From Lactifluus volemus (taxonomy: Eukaryota; Basidiomycota; Agaricomycetes; Russulales; Russulaceae), in the NCBI GenBank assembly GCA_022376515.1, contig WTXI01000079.1, positions 88,803 through 152,802 of the forward strand: a stretch of 64,000 bases of DNA. The letters are read 5' to 3'. Of the stretch, positions 10,117-23,300 are shown one piece after another; the first letter of the stretch is position 1, and every line of letters starts with the position of its first letter. The position numbers and the translations under genes were made by a program. The notes beneath the pieces were generated by a model that saw only the letters and a program-made list of their open reading frames with translations, made no database searches and was not told the origin of the DNA.

Positions 10117-12466
10117 TTAAGCTGTTGGCGTGCGGCTCGGTGTGCGGCCTCGGGTGGATGGTTCCTCGTCGTCATCTATGACGATCGGGGGAACGTCAGC
10201 GGCAGTCGCTTGTGCCACGGCTTCTGCATCTACGGCCCTTTCATCAGGCGGTATCTTCACGAGGAAGAGGAAGAAGAGCGAGAGCAACACTGCCGCGATG
10301 AGGACGTAGAATATTGTCTCTGGGAATGTGGCGACGGTCTTGATGTACACAACGCCAAATAGCAACGGGCCTACAATCTGGTTCCTGTGTACCATTCATT
10401 TCTCTCTCAACATCCCACGAGAAAAAATGTGTATAGGAACGTACCCGAGGGCCTGGATCACGCTCATCGCGCCAAACAACTGTCCCGCCTCAGATGGCGC
10501 CCCGCCGCGACGTGTGTGAAGTCCAAGCGAGAGACTGTGTATGGTGGGCGAGTAGCCTGCCGCGAGGGCGCCGAGTGCGGTGGCGGCGGTGAACATGGCT
10601 GTATCTTTGGAGATAGAAACAAACGCAAGGGAAATTGCATGTAGCGCAAGCGAAAACTTCGCAAGGCCGAGGTCGACGGCTGGAGTATGCGCGTGAACGG
10701 GATCGCGGGAGGGTGTTGGCGGTGATGGTGAGGTGCGTGCGTCGAGGGGTTCGTCAGGTGAGGTTGGGAGCTGGACAGGCCTGTTAGGTGCAAGAATGCG
10801 TAGAACAGCTGCGCAGGAGACGCAAATCAGCGCTGGCAGTAAAAAGGGTACAATGGGAAAAAGTGACTGACTGGGCAGTCCGAACGCCAGGAAGAGTGCT
10901 CGTGTAACCCCAATGATGCTGATGTAGTATCCGACCTGAATAATGACTTAAAAAATCCGTAGATTGGGTACCCAGCGTCACACTTACGATCTCTGCGGTC
11001 CAGTTGAACTTTCCGGCGGCATATTGGAACCAGTATGGCATGCTGCCAAGTACCAATGAATCAGGGGCGTACGAGAGTGCCAACCATGTCAGAGACCAGT
11101 CCTTCTTTAACGCTTGTTGTGGCGCCACGCCTTCCTTTCGTGCAACAGGAGCCAAAATTGCAAGGGGGGCAAGAAAGTTAAACCGGTTGTACCAGTGACG
11201 TTTGTTTTCCGCACGTCGTCGCGCTGCATCCATCTGGGCGGGTAGGAGGGACTCTGGGATGACAAACCACAAAAACAAAGCATGGATGAAATGCAAGCCA
11301 AGTGCAAGGTAGAATATGATGAATGGATTGCCAGATAGACGCTCAACAATTCCACCCAAACTTGGCCCAAGAGCCACACCAGTGAAGACGAGCCCGAGGA
11401 ATCGTGAGAATATTTGCGACCTGCGATTTTTATTTCCAGTTGTGTCCAGTGAGCACAAGTGATAGTACCGAACCTCGTAGCTGGAGTACTGCAATCTGCG
11501 AGGTATGCGTGGAGAGCCGCCATGGCAGCAGAACTTCCTGCACAGGTATACAATCGGACTTGGAAATAAATTCGTTCAACAGGGGAGAAACCCACCGCCA
11601 ATAAGACCCTGAAATGCGGAAGCGTATATGAGGAGCCAGTAGCCACCAGGAACGCGTTCAGGCGCTACGGCTAGAGACACGAGCACCGCATCTGACAAGA
11701 GCACCGCGGTGGTGTTGAGCCTAAGAAATAGCATGCGGCCGTATCGATCGGAGAACTGAGGTACCCATTAGCGACTACGCGGAAGCGAGAGGAGATGAAA
11801 GCACGAACTGAACCCCAGAAGGCCGCAGTCAAGCAGCTTAGGATGCCCTGTACAGTCGCCATGACTAGTGCGGACTTCGTAAGACAGTGACGAAGAGCCA
11901 CGGAGCACTGCATAGAGGAGACGAACCCGTGAGAAGCTCTGCGACCTTTGCTTGTACAACGGGGTCCGCAGCACAGGGTACAGTTGCAGTCGAACCCAGA
12001 GACCATGTATCTGGTTCCGTGCCCCCATTTTCTGGGTCCCATTGACCAGCATTGAGATGGTTGCACACGAGATCTGTGTAGAGTTGCAAGCGCGGTGCAA
12101 TGAGAGCGGAAACGGCAAGCATGCCGAGTGGACTCAAAACGATAAACCTGACCATGGTCGTGAGGGTGGTTATGCCCGACATGGATGAAGGACTCACCAC
12201 GTTGTCGAGGGGCGCTGCCACCATGGACGTGCGGCTCGCTCGCGGCGTTGGGCCTCAAGCGCAGCTTTGTCTATTTCCTCCCCGCCCATATCGTGCGTGA
12301 TTGGGTCCGGTAATTCGTCGACTGGGGTGTGGGTATGTGAGTGTACAAACTCGTGAAAGAGTTCCGCTGCCTCATCGTCAATCTGGCCCTCTGGCAAGAG
12401 GGTAGTTATGGTGAGATATGGACTCCGAGTCTGGGTAACACCGGCAGATCGAGGAGAAGAAGACAT
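10117..12466 (-). CDS. MFS general substrate transporter
   Basis: A 12-helix secondary transporter of the major facilitator superfamily, presumably at the plasma or vacuolar membrane; the substrate cannot be read from sequence. The ATG at 12466 opens an acidic cytoplasmic N-terminus with a His/Thr stretch and ARPWWQRPS just before helix 1. Later exons give SPLGMLAVSALIAPR, the loop ending CAADPVVQAKVAEL, a helix 4-6 part with FTGVALGPSLGG, the segment ESLLPAQMDAARRRAE in the central loop, and LSYAPDSLVLGSMPYWFQYA. The last exon (10395 down to 10117) encodes helices 11-12 and an acidic Ser/Thr/Arg tail. At least seven short introns separate the exons. The overall pattern fits fungal tetracycline-resistance-like MFS proteins. 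A decayed duplicate lies at 1-1021 plus 6425-6755. Confidence 0.82.
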
Positions 12467-13021
12467 TATCTAGTCTAGAGAAGTACACGCAGCATATATG
12501 CGTGTACAAGAATATTCGTAATGCATTCGTGCATAACTTAATGCGTATTACATTATGGTTTTACGGAGGCGCCCCTTTGTGACGAGTGACGAAGCAAGGT
12601 AAATCCCGGCACGAAACTGTCCGCGCTCCGCCCAATGCTCCGCTCCGCCAATCGTCCGGTGTGTGATAAGTTAGTGCAACCTATTATTACTCATGCAAAT
12701 CATGGTCAATGGCAAAGCAAAGAGAAATTGCGCAAACGGCTAAGACTACAGGCAAAGGTTCATGTGGTAATTGTTAAGCTACGATTAAATAGTTGTTCTC
12801 AAGTCAGACCTGCAGTTGAAACGAGCCGGTAATATACAAGTTCATGGGGGTGAGGATTTGATATCGCGCGCATAGAAAAGTAGAGACGGACAAACAATTG
12901 TCGGAAATGTCTAGATGCGCACGCGCATAAAAAAAAAAAAGGATGAGAAAAAGGAACATCCGGAGCTTGCAGTTCTTAACTGCTAACAGCAAGACGGGTT
13001 GGTGGAGACATCCTTGGGAAA
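12467..13021. other. Intergenic, no gene seen
   Basis: Shared upstream (MFS) and downstream (Mei2-like) region, with an A-run at about 12928. No coding signal was recognised. Confidence 0.55.
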
Positions 13022-15710
13022 TCAGCGAACGTGGCGCTCCCCTCTCTCGTATTCCTCAGACCTGCTACCACCACCATGAAGCCGTGTCGTGCCGGGAACA
13101 TACAAGGCTCCACGGTTATGTGCACTGCGTTCTTTACGGCGTTGATGTGTCGGGGCGGGGAATGGCTCGGGCTGGCCAACCTGTGGACCACTCGAGTAAA
13201 ATATCTTGGGTCGCCAAGATTCACGTTCGTCCATGATCGCCGAATTTTTGAACTTCTCTACAAGCGCTTCCTTCCCTCTAAGTACGTAAAAATCAACGCT
13301 AGTGCAAAGAAAAGCTAAAGAGTATAGCGCACTGGTAGTTCGCATAAGACATTTGAAGGACCTTCTCGCTAGCATACATATTCCTACATGCTCATTAGAG
13401 AAGTATATTTTGGGAGTAAGACTAAAGCTTACCACTTAACTCCGAGTCGCGCCTTCGCAAAGCGAAGGAGATCATCGACTGTGATGAAATTTACGAACGC
13501 ATACCCAACATTACACCCTGAGACACCGTGAAGAACGTCACTTGCAAGCGTAGTGAGCGCGTACCATTCTTAAAGTCCATCCTCAAATAGAAGAAATCGA
13601 TGCGCCTTGAACAGACGCGTTCGATAAAGGTAATCAGGTCCTTGTCGGTCATTTTGTTTGGGATGTTCTTGATCATCACCGTCGTGCGCATGTCTTGTCC
13701 GCTTTCGATCCGCGCGATGTTCAGATTGTTGTCCATAGATTGTTCACCGGGCTCAAGCAAACTTGGGGTACGGTACTTCAGATGGCTCTGCGATGTTTGG
13801 GATGACACACGTGATGAAGACATATGCGGATTTGAGGGGGCGATCCGCCGCGCGATGTGTGCATTTGCTGGCCTTGGCAAAATGTATTCAGGTGTATATG
13901 TGCTGGGACACGCAGGGATGAAGGATTGTGTGTATGGATGCACGTCATATGTCCCAATGTGCCCATGTCCACAGGCCGCTTGTTGCGTACCCTGCACGTA
14001 GGGTTTCAGATCATGATGATCGAGTGTAGGGCAGCTGGCTTGATTGTCCACAACGCGTTGACTTGCATCAAAGCTTTGGCTACGCCGACGCTCACCCGTG
14101 CGATCAACAAACTCCGACCCCCAATCCGGAGGTGCAGTGATTCGTCGGCGAAGGTCCTCTGCAAGTCGTGTACTCGCTAATGAAAACGCCTTGACACCGT
14201 CCCCTGCTTCGGCACTAGCGCTACGCGGTCTAGAGAAACGTGAAGCTGGGGGTTCTTCCGGTAACGAACCCTCCGTACTGGGAAAGGGGATGATATTTTG
14301 CAAATTGAGACCGAGTGCTCGCGTCGGTGGCGGTGATGCTGAAGAGGCGGAAAGACGAGATGGTGGTAACAGCTTGGTTGTGAAGAGAGTGAATTGAGTG
14401 CCCAAGACGTGCGGCCTGTCGTGTAGATCCTGGAATGCGGCTTGAGTCTCACGTACGTCATAATATTCTACGTAAAACCACTTCGAAAACAACAGAATTT
14501 TAGCGTTATGTATCACTTAGATTCCAGTGGTTTATGTAGACTTGCCTGTCCATCTCCCGAACGAGGGTACCATTCCCGGAACGCTAGTAAAGTGCCAAAG
14601 CGATCGAGAATAGAGCGGACCGTGGATGGCTCGGTAGAATGGTCCCTGATTTGGATCAGAAAGGCAGCCTCTTCCTCGATTTCCGTTACGGGCGAAGGAT
14701 TTCCCGTGAGCTGACAAACGTGAGGTTCAGGGATGATACATCAGCGAAAAGAAAACCACACGAACATCTCTTGCCTCAGCAACAGAAATGAAACCAGAAC
14801 GAAGTTGAATTGCGTGTTGAATACCACCAAGGACTATGTGTGCCTTGCCCGAGCGGACTGCACGGCAGGCATTCTCTGCGTGGCGTAAATCGTGAAACGC
14901 AAGAATGACAACGCCCAGACTTTGTAGGTGGCCAGTCCAGATGCCTTTGGATGCACCATACGGCGCGAAGGCACTCTTGATTCCCTCGTTTGTGACCGAC
15001 TTGGGGACATTGCTTATCTAGCAGGAGGTTTAGGATGTACAAAAAAACGTTATCCGTCGTTGAGTTCACTGACCAGGAGGAAGCGGCTAGGCGCAGTATC
15101 AGAACATAGATAACGGGAAAGCGGAGGTTTAGGCTCCAGTTGCTGGCTCTGCGATGATGGGGGATAAGAACAGTCTGCTGGTGTAATATCGCCAACTAAG
15201 TCGTCTGGATCGGAAGCCTTTTGGGCAAGATATTTTGATTTCCGCCGCCAAAGAGCGGCATTTATACTATCGAGATCAGTTGGAGTCGCAGGAAGACCAC
15301 CTTGACTTGCGTTATCATTAAGGGAAGATGGAGTAAGGGGAGGAGTAAGTGGCTGCGGAGGCCTCGGCGGTGATGCGCATGGGCTAGGTGACGGAGAAGT
15401 TTGCTGGGTCTTCGAGGGGGCGAGGTCTAGAGGGCCAAGGTGAGCGTGATTTGACGTTGGAGCTGTCACAGTAGAGGATAATGGAGAATCGGGTGCTTGA
15501 TGAAGATGGCTGCCCGCATGAACACTGGACAAATCAAGTCGACTGGTGAGTGGCTGTACTCACTGATACAAGAGGGGATATACTTACCACAAGTTAGGGA
15601 GAGAAGGGGAAGGATGTAGGCGTTGGGAAGTGCGGCCAAATGACTGATTTGGTGTCAATGTCGCGGAGAAAGCCGAGATGATGAGAACAAACCTTTCCAA
15701 AGTCGCACAT
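13022..15710 (-). CDS. Mei2-like RNA-binding protein (three RRMs)
   Basis: Related to fission yeast Mei2 and plant AML proteins, which bind meiotic RNA and promote entry to meiosis. The diagnostic part is the C-terminal RRM: RTTVMIKNIPNKMTDKDLI, then DFFYLRMDFKNG, an intron (GTACGC...TCTCAG), and CNVGYAFVNFITVDDLL. It is followed by GKEALVEKFKNS, the motif WRPKIFYSSG, and EPFPAPTHQRRKERS, all typical of Mei2. Upstream, two further RRM-like segments can be read at about 14800-15010 and 14520-14720, and a Ser/Pro-rich N-terminus at 15050-15520. The start is my inference. An exon with ATG at 15710 (MCDFGK) joins across a 49-nt intron, and a second intron ends at TTTGTCCAG near 15524; a later start is possible. 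The C-terminus ends at 13022. Confidence 0.83.
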
Positions 15711-18700
15711 GTAGAGATGGGGGGGAAGGACGAGGAGCGGAGAGATGAGATGGATACGGGGAGGAAAGAAAAAGGTGAGGTGAGGGACCAGGCGGAGGAG
15801 GAAGGTTATATAATTGGAGCCAAGGGAGATGACAGGCCCAGAACGGAAAAGGAAGCGCAAGTGGGGACGGACGCGCGTGAGGGGAAATCTCTTGCGCTGA
15901 TCTTGTATGGAAGATTCGTATCGTCACCTCTCCTTCATTAGCTCTAGTCTTGGCCAATCGGTCGGTCGTTTCACTAAATAAATTACTGTCAACAGCATTG
16001 CGACTTTGGTCATTTCCGGAGCCCACCTCATATTCCCTATTACAGTTCTCCCCTCCTAACCTCTATCTTCCCGAATGACATGTCAGCTTCGAGTTCCCAG
16101 TTCTCGTGATTCATGCTAGGTAAAAGAGACCTACTCAAGTGCGCATGTCAAATGACAACCCTCATTTCCTCCTTGGACCGAGATCCTACTATGGAAGCTG
16201 CCAATGACTATCCATTTTTGGTGTACTGTACCTTCACACAACACCATGTTCGCCCCCATCGTGTGCAGTGTGTGTCGCTATTGTCATTGCAGCATGGCTT
16301 GCAGACTCCCGTGTCTATCAATTTGTTTTCATTGGTGGCTTGGACCACTACAGGGGAGGGGCACAATAGATGAAGCAACCACGCAGTCAAAGAAAAAAAG
16401 GTCGGCTATTGCACCGTGGCGAGCTGAGGCCAACTTGTTGGCGCTGCCGGCATGCCGAATTTTTACCCATTTCCAGCGAATGCTGCACCGCTCGTCACGG
16501 AGTTAGATCCAAAGCCGACATGCAGATTACCCTTCGACACCCCGCGCCTCCAAGCTCAAGTCGTAAGCTCTTCCGTCTCCCTCTATCTTATTATTGCTCT
16601 GTACGGTCTCCAAAGCTTACGCCGGTATTGCGCATTGCGTTGTTCGTGCCTGTAAAGGTCACGCATCTCCGACCGCGAATTCCCGGCGACAGCTGCCGTC
16701 ACGCGAACCCCTCGCCCTTCCCCCACTCGAATAAACACTTTCCAGATTCGACTCGGATGTGTCAGCTGATGACACATTTTATTCCTCTGCCATTTTAGGG
16801 CATATGTACTTCTCTCCGGGTGTAGTCTCAGCCTAATAAGCCACTTCTCCCTCCTCTAGAGAGATACTGTACAGTTGGTGAGACCAGCTTCCCCCTCCTC
16901 AGATCGGCAATTTGCTTCCGCTTTGCATCCATCTGACCAGAGGCTGATGTGAATCCCTCATGTGCACTGCCTTACATTGCTTCCACTAACAACTTATCTA
17001 TCTATCTCCGAGATCTGCGTGACAATAGCAATAAAGGATCGCATCGCAGTCACCTCCATGTCTCGCGCTGTGCCATGCCGTGCTTAGCTTCGAAAACATG
17101 TCATGTCTGCCACGGGCGTCAATGTAGGTCGCTCGCCAAATCCGATGCAAAATCTCTACGGCTATACTATCGCCCAAGTACATATCAACCGATCACATTG
17201 CAACGTTGTGTGCAAAGAACTCAAATATTGAATTACGTCCATGAACAACGGTGGCAATTACTTGAATGAAACCCAGGGTGTGCATTGTATTTTAGCAATA
17301 AGATGTAGTTGTTGACGGCGCTACTCTCACAAACCAATTCCTGGAATGGAGTGGGTATACAATGTCGGGTTGTGCTTAATCCATCTCCATGCGGACCTCT
17401 GCAAAATCTCAGAGGTCTGTGTGTCATTTGCGATCGAAGATGATCAGAATGCGCAATAGATCTAGCCGTATCTGTACAGGCCTCATAAACGACTGAATGA
17501 TATGTGGGAAGTAAAAATGTTCGTCGATGGGGGGCGAGAACAACCAATACGTTCCTGGAGAGGTCGATTCCATCTGATTCGTATATACGGCGGCCCGGGT
17601 GTAATGAGAGACATTAGTTGCTAGGCCTGAGCTTCTCCGTATTGATCGAGCTGACACAGTTCACATAAATATATATCTCGTCATGCCCACGAGTTCGTCA
17701 ACGAGCGGAGGACTGTGCTTCGCTTGAAGGACACCAATCTGGGGTGGCGGGGAAGGAATCCACCCTCATAGAGTACGGCGAACGAGACGACCATACTGAA
17801 AGTTCAGCCAGAAACTGGTGCCCACCAGCACCCGAGAAAGAAAAGGCCAGAACACCACGTTCACTAAACCCTCGGCGTGCTGCTGTGTTATTCCACACAC
17901 CAGGGGAAGATCTGTCCTGTGAGTGGATGCTGTCAATTAGTGTGAGTTAAAACGACACATCGGTAGATCAGGATACGGTGACATTAACAATGACTTTACC
18001 TACGTGTAGACATCTCAAAAGCACGACAAGCGATGCTCTCGCTGGCATCATCCCGCTGATAAATCATCCTAAAAAAGATAAAACGTTACGGGTGGGTCCG
18101 AAGACGTGGGAAAAGTCAAGATGCCAAATACAGCTGTCACGGTTACACGGTCAATAAATTAGTGAACGTAACCTCCAACAAAAGCAGACACCCTCCAGCC
18201 TCCAGGCACCCCCCAAAGGAGGAGCCGAATCTAAGAGGACGCTGAGAGCTTGGCCTTCGTCAGAGATCACTAGATCACTAGCTATTCTAGACCAGTGAGT
18301 TGTTTCGGCACTTGATACAAATTGTCACGCAATGTACTGTTGGTAGTCAACCACAAATTTGAGATGTAACTGAAATTAATTGATGAACATGACTTGGTTC
18401 TAGCCCACGTGAAACTCTCCAAAAGCTTACTTGTTCCTGTCAGAGAAGTTGTGAACAGAAGACTCTGTTGCCTCCAAACCGCATGTGTATGCTGGACTAA
18501 GTTACTTATACTTGTAACACTGACAACACGCCCGAGGTGAATACCCAGTGAACGTTGACACGTTGACAAGTTTGTCCGATTGCAAGATCATTTTTCCTCT
18601 TCTACCGATAACGGGCATGTCCAGGTACTCAGGGACTCAGTCTTGTAATCTCCTTCACAGTTTCATGAAATCACTTTATTGTCGTCTAGGTGACGTATTC

Positions 18701-18910
18701 CCCTAGCTGAAAAGACAATTGTGACAGTAGGGCCAATCATAACTATTTGACAGGCTGCTCATTCTGGAATTGCATCCAGTTCTCTTGCCGGTGGTGTTAA
18801 TATTATACACTCGCGCGGATTTGGAAATCTGAATGCATGCATCCGATTGAAAAGACCCAAGCTCGTAACACCGGATCCGTACCGCCCCAACACATTCTCC
18901 AAGGGGCACA
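15711..18910. other. Long intergenic stretch, nothing recognised
   Basis: About 3.2 kb in which all frames are short and none carries family motifs, intron-linked exons or a tRNA-like fold that I can see. It could hold regulatory DNA for the two flanking genes, an unrecognised small gene, or a non-coding transcript. A 66-codon minus-strand frame at 17698-17898 is the least implausible coding piece, but nothing supports it. Confidence 0.5.
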
Positions 18911-20161
18911 ATGGTCCATCAATTCCGTTATCATCCACGCAAGCTGCTATACCTCACTTTTGAACTTACTACCACATTCCTCTTCCGTCTACCGTTCTGG
19001 GTTCTCATTTATGTGCCCAGGACCTTGCGACCACGACAGTCGTGGTCACTCAAAAAATCAATTCTGATCAGGACATTGGACCGTCTAAATGTCGTCCAGG
19101 GAAGGTGGGGTAGAAGAAACTCGTGCATGGCTCTTGGGAAGTGACACAGTTTGTGCAGGACGGACTCATTACAAGTTTTTGGCGATCACTTGACTGTGTC
19201 AGAGGGTCCGGACGTGAAGCATGTCTGGGTTGAGCCCACACCCCAACTAATAAACGCAGAAATTCAAGGCTGTGCCGAAATTGCAAATGTAATGCCTAGG
19301 CCCATTCCTGGATATTGGCTAGACAAAGAAGAAATGGACACGGACATAGGAATGCCACCAAGGCCGGGAGAAAAGGTCGTCTACTCGTTGCACGGCGGTG
19401 CTTTTATCAGACTTTCAGCGAGTCCACACGATATTGCCGCGAACATTGGACGGGGGTTACTCGAACACTGCGACAATGTCCATCGCATATTTGCGATCGA
19501 GTATAGACTGTCAAAGCATGCACCCGACGAGCCTGCCCACCCATTCCCAGCGGCACTACTCGACGCACTAGCCGGCTATGTATATCTGACGAGGACCGTT
19601 GGCTTCTCTCCAGAGAACATCATTATTGAGGGGGATTCTGCCGGGGGGAATCTTGCACTCGCCCTCGTGCGTTATCTTGTGGAGAATACAAGAATTATCG
19701 ATGGATTGCCAGCACCACCCGACGCGCTGCTGTTGCTCTCACCGTGGGTCGACCCGAACGATACAGCAGTGCCTCCGGGCTCACGTGCGAACGCAAACAT
19801 GGCGTCTGACTACATTGGTCCACCGGAGGGTCCCGTTGCCTTGTATGCGCGACGCGCATTTCTCGGACCGCTTGCGCACGTATCTAATGGACGGTTCAAC
19901 CGGTATGTGGCTCCTGGGTGCGCAGATGCCCGCATGCCACATGTATCGTTTGAAGGATTCCCGCGTACAATGATTGTAGCTGGAGAGGCGGAAGTGTTGG
20001 TGGACCAGATCAACACGTTGGTGGGGCGCATGAAGCATGATTTGGGCGAGAAAGTACGTTATCACGAAGCACGGGATGCCGTTCACGACTTTTTACTTTT
20101 CCCATTCTGCGAACCTGAGCGGACGCTAGCCCTTGACGCCATTGCTACGTGGATAGGATGA
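18911..20161 (+). CDS. Alpha/beta hydrolase, hormone-sensitive-lipase type
   Basis: An esterase of the HSL family that hydrolyses carboxyl esters; the true substrate is unknown. Exon 1 (18911-19104) starts at ATG and encodes a hydrophobic N-terminal segment (YLTFELTTTFLFRLPFWVLI), probably a membrane anchor, followed by a basic stretch. An intron of 54 nt (19105-19158, GTGGGG...GTGCAG) joins in frame to exon 2, giving 398 residues. Exon 2 holds the oxyanion-hole motif HGGAF, the nucleophile elbow GDSAGG with the catalytic Ser, an acidic residue in GEAEVLVDQ, and the His in ARDAVHDF. All three members of the triad are present, so the enzyme should be active. A run of T residues at 20209-20224 follows the stop. 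Confidence 0.88.
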
Positions 20162-20310
20162 GAATGATAGTTTCCTTTTTGGTGTTATTGGTCCCTTTTT
20201 ATTTATTAGTTTTTTTTTTTTTTTCGTTCGCTCATCCTGCAACGTACATACAATAATCCATGTTGGCTTGAATCCCATTTTCTCTTCCGCAGTTTCGTCT
20301 TTACCTTCTC

Positions 20311-23300
20311 ATGGAGCCAGTCATATCCAAAAGTGATGAAGAGAAAGCACGTCATGACAGGCGCGTTCAACTAAAGTCCTTGAACGCACACAGTGGAGGT
20401 ACGCCTTCAAACTAAGTGGTTTCGGTAAAGCTTACGGACCCGCTTGTCGGTGTCCTCTCGGATTATGAAGACACAAGCAAGGCCTTGGACTCCTCTATGA
20501 AGCGGCATACAACCCTCATCAAACGTATACGCCAGTCGATTGGTCTCGACAATCGTGACCAGATACTTAAAGACATTGAGACCCTCACACTCGAAAAGTA
20601 TATCGAGGAAATCGCAGGGGCAGTCCCAGAAGGTATCGCGCGGTGCAAACTCGAAAAGGATGTGTGGAGTGCTGCGGAGGTGCGTCACCTCAAATGACAC
20701 GCGATTCTCCCCCGTCCCGACCCGCATATACGCACACCTCAGGTCATTTCGGCCCTCCATCGGCGCTTTCCTACAGAATTTACACCCGCACTGGTCACCG
20801 CCCTCGGTAGTGCGCTGGCACCGCCGAACAAGGCAGCGCTTGCCACGATGGCGCCTGAGCAGCGGGAGAAAGAAGACTCGGTGCGTCTCACGCGGCAGCG
20901 GCCGATCCTACGGGTCTGCGCGGAACTTGCGCTGGTGGGTGTGATCCGCGACGCTCCTACACGGAGTGGCGGGGAGTGGATTTTGAAAGCATTACGAGAC
21001 CTAGTATGCTACTTTCGCGATGGATTTGCGCCAGAGTTGGTCTAATTTCCGACAGCTGTCTAATGATCCCTCTCTGTCGTCCTTGCCTCTCCTTACGACC
21101 TTCCTCAAACCATACGCACGACTTTTTCTCGGTGTCATACCGCCCGCTACCTCGAAGCAAATACCAGCCAACACAGACTCCAGCCTGCTTTCCTCCAATA
21201 CGAGCGACGCGGCCGAGACAGCATTCCCCCCACTCGGCGCGGAAACGGAACAAGACGAGCTTATTGAGAAGGATATCCGCGACCGATTTAAGAGGATGTG
21301 CGAGGGATATTTCGAAAATGTAGCGAAAAAGCTCGTTATAGAACACAAAGTATGTGGAACTATCGAATCTGCGTCAGGTTTGCCGTAGCCTAATAGCCTT
21401 GCAGAGGCTGCAAGAACAGGATCGCCGGAACCACGAGGCGTATATACGTTCGGGAGAGATTTTCGAAGATCGCCAACAAGCATACGAGAAGATGACAAAG
21501 AACTACGAGAAGTTGCTCACGAATTCCCAGACGTACGTGCTCTGCGCTTGCGGATTTCATACCCACCCTCATGTGACCGGTGACTAGGTTATCCGAGCTG
21601 TTGTATCTTCCTATGCCTACACTCCCAACTTCTTCGTCAACGGGGAATTCTATCCAGATCGGCACTAGTACAGGCGCACTTCTCTCTGATGACGCAGAAG
21701 AGGCTGCGTTTGCCGCTCTCGGAGGCAAATGGGAAGACGAGGAAGAGCGCAGGTTCTTTGAAGACATCCAGGACCTGCGAGAGATTGTTCCGAAAAGTAT
21801 TCTTGGAATTGAAGACAGTAAGGATGTTAAAGGACTTGATGAAAACGACGCCGAGGCGAAGAAGAACGCGGAGGACGAGGAAGTAAGGAGACTAGAGGAG
21901 GAGCTTGCAGGTCTTGAAGCTTCGGGCGGTGCGCCGCAGGTAAATGGTAATACAGACTCGCAGGAGGAAGCTGCAGAGGAACAGGAGGATGGGTAAGGCA
22001 CTTTTTACTGCTTCGTCAATGTTAGCACTGCTGACTAACGTCTTTTGGTAGTGTGCCCACCCCAACTCCTTCTACTCCGAAGGAGGGCTCGCGACCAGGC
22101 ACTCCAACAGTGGCCCCTCAAGGTCCCTCACAACTGCTCACAGCCCTGCTTGCACGTCTACCAGACTGCACAAACCGCACACTTATTGACCAAGCCGCAG
22201 TCGAGTTCGCTTTCCTCAACTCCAAAGCTGCACGCAAACGGTTGGTGAAGGCGAGTGTAACGCTACGTTACCACCGCGTACATGTTGACATGTTTTTCGG
22301 TAGTTCCTCACACAGGTTTCGAAAACGAGAACGGACTTACTGCCACATTACTCGCGGCTTGTGGCTACTCTCAGCAAATATATGCCCGATGTAGGCCATG
22401 ATCTCGTTGCCGCCGTAGGTCTGCACGCCATGCATGCGTGCTACTCTCACAACGTTACAGTTAGACGAAGAGTTCAGATACTTACAGAGGAAGAGAATGT
22501 TGTAGTAGAACTTGCTGAAGTGCGGCTCAAGGTACAGTACATCACCTCAGCGTCGCGGTCTCGTGTGCTAAGAAAGCGCAGAATATTACGTTCCTGACGA
22601 ATCTGACCAAATTTAGAGTTGTCCCGCCGCATATCATTCTTCATATGTTCAAAGTCTGCATTGACGATTTTTCTGGTACGAATGTCGACAACCTTGCCCT
22701 ACTGCTAGAGGGTTGCGGACGCTTCCTCCTTCGGAACGAGGAGACAAAGCAACGATTTAGCACCATGGCGAGTTGAGAAGCAGTATGAGTTGTGGCATTG
22801 CTAACCTTGTCGCCATGCAGATAGAATTGATGAAGCGCAAACAAAACCTTCTACACCTTGATCAACGTCAAATCATGCTACTTGAGAACGCCTACTATCA
22901 GGTATGTAGAGTATGCGGACCCAACCTGCAATACGGTGCTTATTGTCGTTCAGGCCAACCCTCCTGAACGTGCACCCCGCCAAGAGAAAGAGCGCACCCA
23001 CATAGAACTCTTCATTCGGCATCTTATGTACGATGTTCTCACCAAACGTACCATCGACAAGGTTCTCAAGTTCCTACGCAAACTCGACTGGGACGATTCA
23101 GATACGCGTCGCATACTACACAAAGTCTTCACAAAACCCCACAAACTGCGTTATGGCAATATTGCTCTACTTGCCATCCTCGCTCTTGATCTGCAGCGAT
23201 ACCACCCAGAATTCTCAATCGCTGTGGTAGATCAGGTGATGGAAGATATCCGACGCGGACTTGAGCAGAATATATATAGTGCGAACCAGCGAAGGGTTGC

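Noticed and set aside
15594..16026. Two overlapping minus-strand frames rich in Pro, Phe and Leu
   Set aside because: Pyrimidine-rich sequence upstream of the Mei2-like gene gives such frames by composition; only the short splice-compatible exon ending in the MCDFGK start was retained, with caution.
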